Shown here in pieces: positions 42,273 to 46,099 of a DNA stretch of 46,099 nucleotides (its first letter is position 1; every line of letters begins with the position of its first letter). Where the stretch lies: contig CAKQHH010000013.1 in the NCBI GenBank assembly GCA_934234035.1, forward strand, positions 1-46,099, written 5' to 3'. This DNA is from an uncultured Clostridia bacterium. Its GTDB lineage: Bacteria > Bacillota > Clostridia > Peptostreptococcales > Anaerovoracaceae. The position numbers and the translations under genes were made by a program. A model generated the notes under the pieces. The model searched no databases. It worked only from the letters and a program-made list of their open reading frames with translations, and was not told where the DNA came from.

Positions 42273-43145
42273 ATGAAAATTGCAGTAACATACGATAAGG
42301 ATAACGGAACCGTATTCCAGCATTTTGGGCATTCCGAAGCGTTCAAGGTGTATCAGGTGGAAGACGGCGAAGTGGGTGCCGGTGAAGTGATGGGTACCGA
42401 CGGTGCCGGACACGAGGCGCTGGCAGGCGTGCTGAAGAATCACGACATCGACGTGCTGCTTTGCGGCGGCATGGGCAGCGGTGCGCAGGCGGCTTTGGCA
42501 GAGGCCGGAATCGAAGTGTGCTCCGGTGTGACCGGCGATGCGGATCAGGCAGTGGCAGATTATCTGGCGGGAAAGCTGGAGTCTGCGGGCGTGAACTGCG
42601 ATCATCACGATCACGAGCACGGCCACGATGAAGAGGGCGGCTGCGGACATTGCGGCGGTGGCTGCGGAAGTTCTTGCGGCGGCTGCGGAAGCCAGGAGCT
42701 TCAGATTCTTTTCCCGGGAAAGAATGCCGGCAAGAAGGTAAAAACACATTACGACGGAACCCTGAATGACGGCACGAAGTTCGATTCCTCCTACGACAGA
42801 GGGGAACCGCTGGAATTCGTGTGCGGCGTGGGCATGATGATTCCGGGCTTCGATAAAGCGGTTGTGGAAATGAATCCGGGAGACGTGGTGAATGTTCACC
42901 TGGCGCCGGAAGAAGCATACGGAGAGAGAACGGAACAGGCAATTTTCACCGTGGAGCAGAGCCAGATGCCGGGCTGCGAGCAGTTCAACACCGGTGACAA
43001 GGTGTTCCTGCAGAACGCGTTCGGACAGCCGTTCCCGGCAGTGATTACGGCGAAGGACGAGACCACCATCACTTTCGATGCCAACCACGAGCTGGCCGGC
43101 CAGGAGCTGAACTTCAAGATTGAGCTGGTGGAAGTAGCGGAATAG
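42273..43145 (+). CDS. NifX/NifB-type cofactor-binding domain fused to SlyD-like FKBP isomerase by a His/Cys-rich linker
   Basis: 290 aa, GGAAGGTAATGGTAA upstream. Residues 1-105 match the dinitrogenase iron-molybdenum cofactor-binding fold (MKIAVTYDKDNGTVFQHFGHSEAF, DVLLCGGMGSGAQAAL). Residues about 108-143 are a metal-binding-type linker, CDHHDHEHGHDEEGG and then CGHCGGGCGSSCGGCGS. Residues 148-290 form an FKBP/SlyD-like isomerase with an IF-type insert (VKTHYDGTLNDGTKFDSS, GMMIPGFDKAVVEM, EEAYGE). SlyD is a folding and nickel chaperone whose His/Cys tail binds metal; here that element sits between the domains. The likely role is metal handling or metalloprotein maturation in the cytoplasm. 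No other nif-type gene is present in the window. Confidence 0.87.
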   Translation: MKIAVTYDKDNGTVFQHFGHSEAFKVYQVEDGEVGAGEVMGTDGAGHEALAGVLKNHDIDVLLCGGMGSGAQAALAEAGIEVCSGVTGDADQAVADYLAGKLESAGVNCDHHDHEHGHDEEGGCGHCGGGCGSSCGGCGSQELQILFPGKNAGKKVKTHYDGTLNDGTKFDSSYDRGEPLEFVCGVGMMIPGFDKAVVEMNPGDVVNVHLAPEEAYGERTEQAIFTVEQSQMPGCEQFNTGDKVFLQNAFGQPFPAVITAKDETTITFDANHELAGQELNFKIELVEVAE

Positions 43146-43172
43146 GGATAATTGAAAGTGAAGAGAGAAAAA

Positions 43173-43208
43173 AGCACCGAGCAGCGATTGCGCTGCCCGG
43201 TGCTTTTT
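43173..43208 (+). terminator. Terminator of the NifX-SlyD fusion gene
   Basis: AAGCACCG and CGGTGCTT enclose an inner GCAGCG/CGCTGC stem, followed by TTTTTC. Confidence 0.88.
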
Positions 43209-43226
43209 CGTATGCGTGGGGAGAGG

Positions 43227-43990
43227 CGCCGCCGGCATGTCTGGGCACGCGCCGCCGGCGGAATGTGAAGATTTTGCTCCCCGGAACGAAGGTATAAGGG
43301 TTAGCGGGGGTCGGGGAGCAAAGAGAGGGGGCCGCCGGGCGCTCGGAAGGCCGAAATCCGGCGGCGGGAATGTGAAGATTTTGCTCCCAGGAACGGAGGC
43401 ACAAGGGTTCGCGGGGAGCGGGGAGCAAAGAGGGGAGGCCGCCGGGCACGTGAACGGTCGAAAAGAGCCGGCGGGAATGTGAAGATTTTGCTCCCCGGAA
43501 CGGAGGCGCAAGGGTTAGCGGGGAACGGGGAGCAAAGAGGGTCGGCCGCCGGGCCCGTGAAAGGCCCAAAAGCGCCGGCGGAAATGTGAAGATTTTGCTC
43601 CCCGGAACGAAGGTATAAGGGCTAGCGGGGAACGGGGAGCAAAGAGAGTCGGCCGCTGGGCGCTTGAGAGGACGAAATCCGGCGGCGTGAATGTGAAGAT
43701 TTTGCTCCCCGGAACGGAGGCATAAGGGTTCGCGGGGAGTGGGGAGCAAAGAGAGGAGGCCGCCGGGCGCGCGGAGGGGCGAAATCCGTCGGCGGGAATG
43801 TGAAGATTTTGCTCCCCGGAACGGAGGCATAAGGGTTCGCGGGGAGCGGGGAGCAAAGAGGGGAGGCCGCCGGGCGCGCGAAAGGGCAAAATCCGTCGGC
43901 GGGAATGTGAAGATTTTGCTCCCCGAGACGGAGCCATAAGGGTTCGCGGGGAGCGGGGAGCAAAGAGAGGAAGCCGCCGGAATCTGGCCT
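43227..43990 (+). repeat. Tandem hairpin array C, 107-bp period, seven units
   Basis: ATTTTGCTCC begins at 43271, 43378, 43485, 43592, 43699, 43806 and 43913, exactly 107 bases apart. Each unit has TTTGCTCCCC, the core GGAACGGAGGCATAAGGG (with variants), TTCGCGGGGAGC and GGGGAGCAAA. A linker with GCCGCCGG and CCGGCGGC arms follows, then GGGAATGTGAAGA. Stem arms are as in array B, and the core is as in arrays A and B. Partial linker copies flank both ends. The array separates a host-like gene from the second A+T-rich segment. Confidence 0.93.
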
Positions 43991-44232
43991 CCGACTGGTG
44001 TAAAGAAAACGGATTGATAGTTGCGGCTCACTTTCCTTGTCTTGATGTGCGTGAATAAAGAAAATAAGTTTCGCTACTTATGTTCTATTTCATAGAACAT
44101 AGTTAGTAGAAAATGAGCTAAAAAAGACCTGTTTAGTACCATTATGGCAGTCGTAATAGTTTGATGGTACAGTAAAAAGATGATATACTGGCACTGTATT
44201 TTTATAAAAACATCCAGTGCGGGGGGCTAGTT
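43991..44232. other. Junction between array C and the second A+T-rich segment
   Basis: Composition drops sharply after about 44000. It contains the palindrome TATGTTCTA-TTTCA-TAGAACATA (44079-44101), an operator-like site, and the promoter of the helicase gene. No coding frame is supported. Confidence 0.55.
44161..44220 (+). promoter_or_regulatory. Helicase promoter and leader hairpin
   Basis: TTGATG (44161-44166), 17-base spacer, TATACT (44184-44189). Immediately downstream GCACTG (44191-44196) and CAGTGC (44215-44220) flank TTTTTATAAAAA, so the 5' end of the transcript would fold into a hairpin just before the start codon. Confidence 0.6.
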
Positions 44233-45813
44233 ATGTCGACGCAAAAAAATCATTGTGCATTAAATGAAAAGCAAAAATTGGAACAAGACAAGGTTGTATC
44301 GTTATTTCAATTTATTAAAGAGTTAAATAAGCTGAAGCAGAAGACGATTTTGAACTATAAATCATACGATTGGAGTTGCTTGCTTTCAGATATTCCTGAT
44401 GATGAGAATATCCAAATTAATTATCGAGATTGCGTGAGTGATGAGTCTGGAGAATCTAGTTTAGGAAATGTTCTATTGTCTATCCATAAACCAGAATTCC
44501 ATAGTTGCCCAGAGCCGGACAAGATGCTTTTAGAATGGTTAAATCCTGGTTGGAATGATTATCGAGAGACTATTAGTATTAAACACTCAATAGTGATAGG
44601 AGAGAAACGTGTAGAGCCGTATAAGAACTTACTTGATATGATGGATAGTGATGCGACGACACAGAATCAACAGACTGTTTTTTTTGAGGAAGACGATGAG
44701 CGGGTAAGACTGTTAAATGAATGGAAGACGATTCGAGACGCTTGGGTTGAGCAACAACGTATTTCTGAAAGAACGCACAATTTGTTCTCCGATTTATATA
44801 GTTGGTATTTTGAATTACAGAGGGAATCAGAAACAAAAGAATTAATAGCTGCGAATGGTATTATTTGTGATCGAGATAATGTAGAGATTAGACATCCGGT
44901 TCTCACTCGCCGAGTAAAAATAGATTATGATGCTGAAGAGAATACGATAGCAATTTTAGATACTGATGCTTCATCGGAATTGTATTCGGCTGTGTTTCAA
45001 TCGATTGAAGACATCAATCTGGATGGAATGGCTGAATTGAGCGTGGATCTTAGTAATAATGATTATCATCCGCTTGATAGAATTGACACACCACGATTTT
45101 TGAATGTATTAACTAATCAATTGTCATCAGAGAGCTTGTTCTCCAATGCGGGAATACCTGAAAACTGGCGCGATGCAAATAGAATATTACTTTATACGGA
45201 ACCTTGCTTTATTGTGCGTAAACGATTAGATGGAACCCTAAAAGCTATAGAACAGATAATAGAAAACATACAGACAACAGGTGAAATTACAGATCCGATT
45301 AGAGATATTGTTAGCGGTGGTACGATAGATATTTCAGATGATAAAACTGAGGAAAGTCTTGAAGAGAAATTGGCTGCAGTAGGAGGAGAAAGTGTAGATA
45401 TTCTGTTATCAAAAGAAGCAAATAAAGAGCAACTTGAGATAGCAAAACGAATTGAAGCATATAATGCTGTGTTGGTACAAGGTCCTCCAGGTACAGGAAA
45501 AACACATACTATAGCTAATTTGATGGGACATTTTATCGCACATGGGAAAAGCGTACTGGTAACAAGTCATACAAAAAAAGCCTTGAAGGTACTGAAGGAT
45601 AAAGTTGCACCTGGATTAAGAAATTTATGTGTGTCAATACTTGATGATTCCAATATTGATATGGAACGATCAGTAGATGGAATAACAGAATATATGGCGA
45701 AGAGTCCGTCTTATGAATTAAAGCAAGAGATGGACTCTATTGCAATTGAAAGAAAAGAAATTATTAAAGCATTAGCGGATGTACGAAAAAAAATATTTTG
45801 CAATTATAAATAG
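44233..45813 (+). CDS. Superfamily 1 helicase/AAA ATPase, N-terminal part, frame broken at an A run
   Basis: 526 aa before a stop. The N-terminal 390 residues are a divergent region without a clear family (KLKQKTILNYKSYDW, helical SERTHNLFSDLYSWYFEL). The P-loop LVQGPPGTGKTHTIANLMGHF (from about residue 413) and VLVTSHTKKALKVL (motif Ia) mark a Dna2/UPF1-like SF1 helicase (AAA_11 class), normally well over 1000 aa. The frame ends at RKKIFCNYK just after a run of eight A (45785-45792), and a matching continuation is open in another frame. Composition is A+T-rich and accessory-like. The gene is probably decayed, or affected by an indel or slippage at the A run, and is incomplete at the window end. 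Confidence 0.75.
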   Translation: MSTQKNHCALNEKQKLEQDKVVSLFQFIKELNKLKQKTILNYKSYDWSCLLSDIPDDENIQINYRDCVSDESGESSLGNVLLSIHKPEFHSCPEPDKMLLEWLNPGWNDYRETISIKHSIVIGEKRVEPYKNLLDMMDSDATTQNQQTVFFEEDDERVRLLNEWKTIRDAWVEQQRISERTHNLFSDLYSWYFELQRESETKELIAANGIICDRDNVEIRHPVLTRRVKIDYDAEENTIAILDTDASSELYSAVFQSIEDINLDGMAELSVDLSNNDYHPLDRIDTPRFLNVLTNQLSSESLFSNAGIPENWRDANRILLYTEPCFIVRKRLDGTLKAIEQIIENIQTTGEITDPIRDIVSGGTIDISDDKTEESLEEKLAAVGGESVDILLSKEANKEQLEIAKRIEAYNAVLVQGPPGTGKTHTIANLMGHFIAHGKSVLVTSHTKKALKVLKDKVAPGLRNLCVSILDDSNIDMERSVDGITEYMAKSPSYELKQEMDSIAIERKEIIKALADVRKKIFCNYK

Positions 45814-46042
45814 AGAATGTGAGTGTATTGTATATTGTGGAGAAGAAATTTCACCGACTGCCGCGGCAAAGTTTGTTGTTGAAAATATGGATAAGCTATC
45901 CTATATCCCAGGCTCTGTACAGTCATCTGCGCCATTGCCGTTATCATTTTCTCAGCTTGATGATTTATATCGGAGTAATTCGGAGTTATCTATTATCGAT
46001 GAAGAAGAACTCTTGCATGATATTGGTGAATTGAAAAAGTAA
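45786..46042 (+). pseudogene. Out-of-frame continuation of the SF1 helicase
   Basis: The frame KKYFAIINRECECIVYCGEEISPTAAAKFV and SIIDEEELLHDIGELKK continues the helicase sense (EEISPTAAAKFVVENMDKLSYIPG is typical of the region between motifs) without its own ribosome site. It stops at 46042 at a second A run. A third frame, SKFQFSQKLSAFAKVNSG, stays open to the window edge, so a second indel is possible. Confidence 0.6.
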
Positions 46043-46099
46043 GTTCCAGTTCAGCCAAAAACTTTCCGCATTTGCAAAAGTAAATTCTGGTAGGGGGGC

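Noticed and set aside
1..43990. CRISPR arrays
   Set aside because: Whole units of 87 or 107 bp repeat with gradual divergence; there are no unique spacers between short constant repeats and no cas genes.
42249..44031. Minus-strand frames with repeated CSPLPANPY-type segments over array C and the NifX-SlyD gene
   Set aside because: They come from reading the 107-bp hairpin repeats in translation; three offset frames show the same segments, as expected from a non-coding repeat.

Overview
The window looks like chromosomal DNA of an anaerobic, moderately GC-rich member of the Bacillota, class Clostridia. The support is the gene set: a YedF/DUF3343 selenium-metabolism pair, a split ThrE exporter, a CBS/DRTGG-containing manganese pyrophosphatase, DUF1015, DUF4358/MBOAT/DHHW genes, and a sortase-type adhesin built from pilin isopeptide domains. 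Strong AGGAGG-type ribosome sites and TTGACA/TATAAT promoters agree with this. No rRNA or tRNA gene was recognised, and a species cannot be named.

Layout. 1-470 is a tandem array (array A, 87-bp period). 0.6-8.7 kb holds housekeeping and surface genes: a wall-anchored NlpC/P60-like protein, a histidine phosphatase, the convergent yedF-DUF3343 operon, cyclophilin, pyrophosphatase, the two ThrE halves and an aminotransferase. 8.8-12.8 kb is a four-gene operon (SGNH, DUF4358, MBOAT, DHHW) that looks like an extracytoplasmic polysaccharide O-acylation module. A MATE exporter follows, then array B (14.46-14.9 kb, 107-bp period), then a minus-strand operon of a DUF1461 membrane protein, a response regulator and a histidine kinase. 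18.2-25.2 kb is a single giant VWA/isopeptide adhesin gene. 25.3-33.2 kb returns to ordinary genes: nicotinamidase-like hydrolase, zinc-ribbon protein, small membrane protein, DUF1015, trkA-trkH potassium uptake, HerA-like ATPase.

33.3-40.3 kb is a visibly A+T-rich accessory island with two defence-like modules. The first is an XRE-type regulator divergent from an AIPR-family gene, with a perfect palindromic operator between them and a frameshifted small gene behind. The second is a translationally coupled pair: a 976-aa TOTE-type primase-helicase-PLD protein and a Schlafen/AlbA_2-RecG-like ATPase. The second module is bracketed by 17-bp near-identical direct repeats, and a broken gene lies just beyond its right end. 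Host-like DNA resumes with a NUDIX protein fused to about 400 unrecognised residues and an unusual NifX-(His/Cys linker)-SlyD-like fusion. Array C (seven 107-bp units) then leads into a second A+T-rich segment with a frameshifted superfamily 1 helicase that runs to the window edge.

The most novel-looking signal is non-coding. Arrays A, B and C lie more than 14 kb apart and differ in unit length and stem sequence, yet every unit carries the same core, approximately GRACGGAGGnATAAGGGnTnGCGGG, enclosed by inverted repeats. Stem changes are largely matched on the other arm. This suggests a dispersed family of selected hairpin modules, not protein-coding repeats or CRISPR. The best candidate protein system is the TOTE primase-helicase plus AlbA/Schlafen ATPase cassette.
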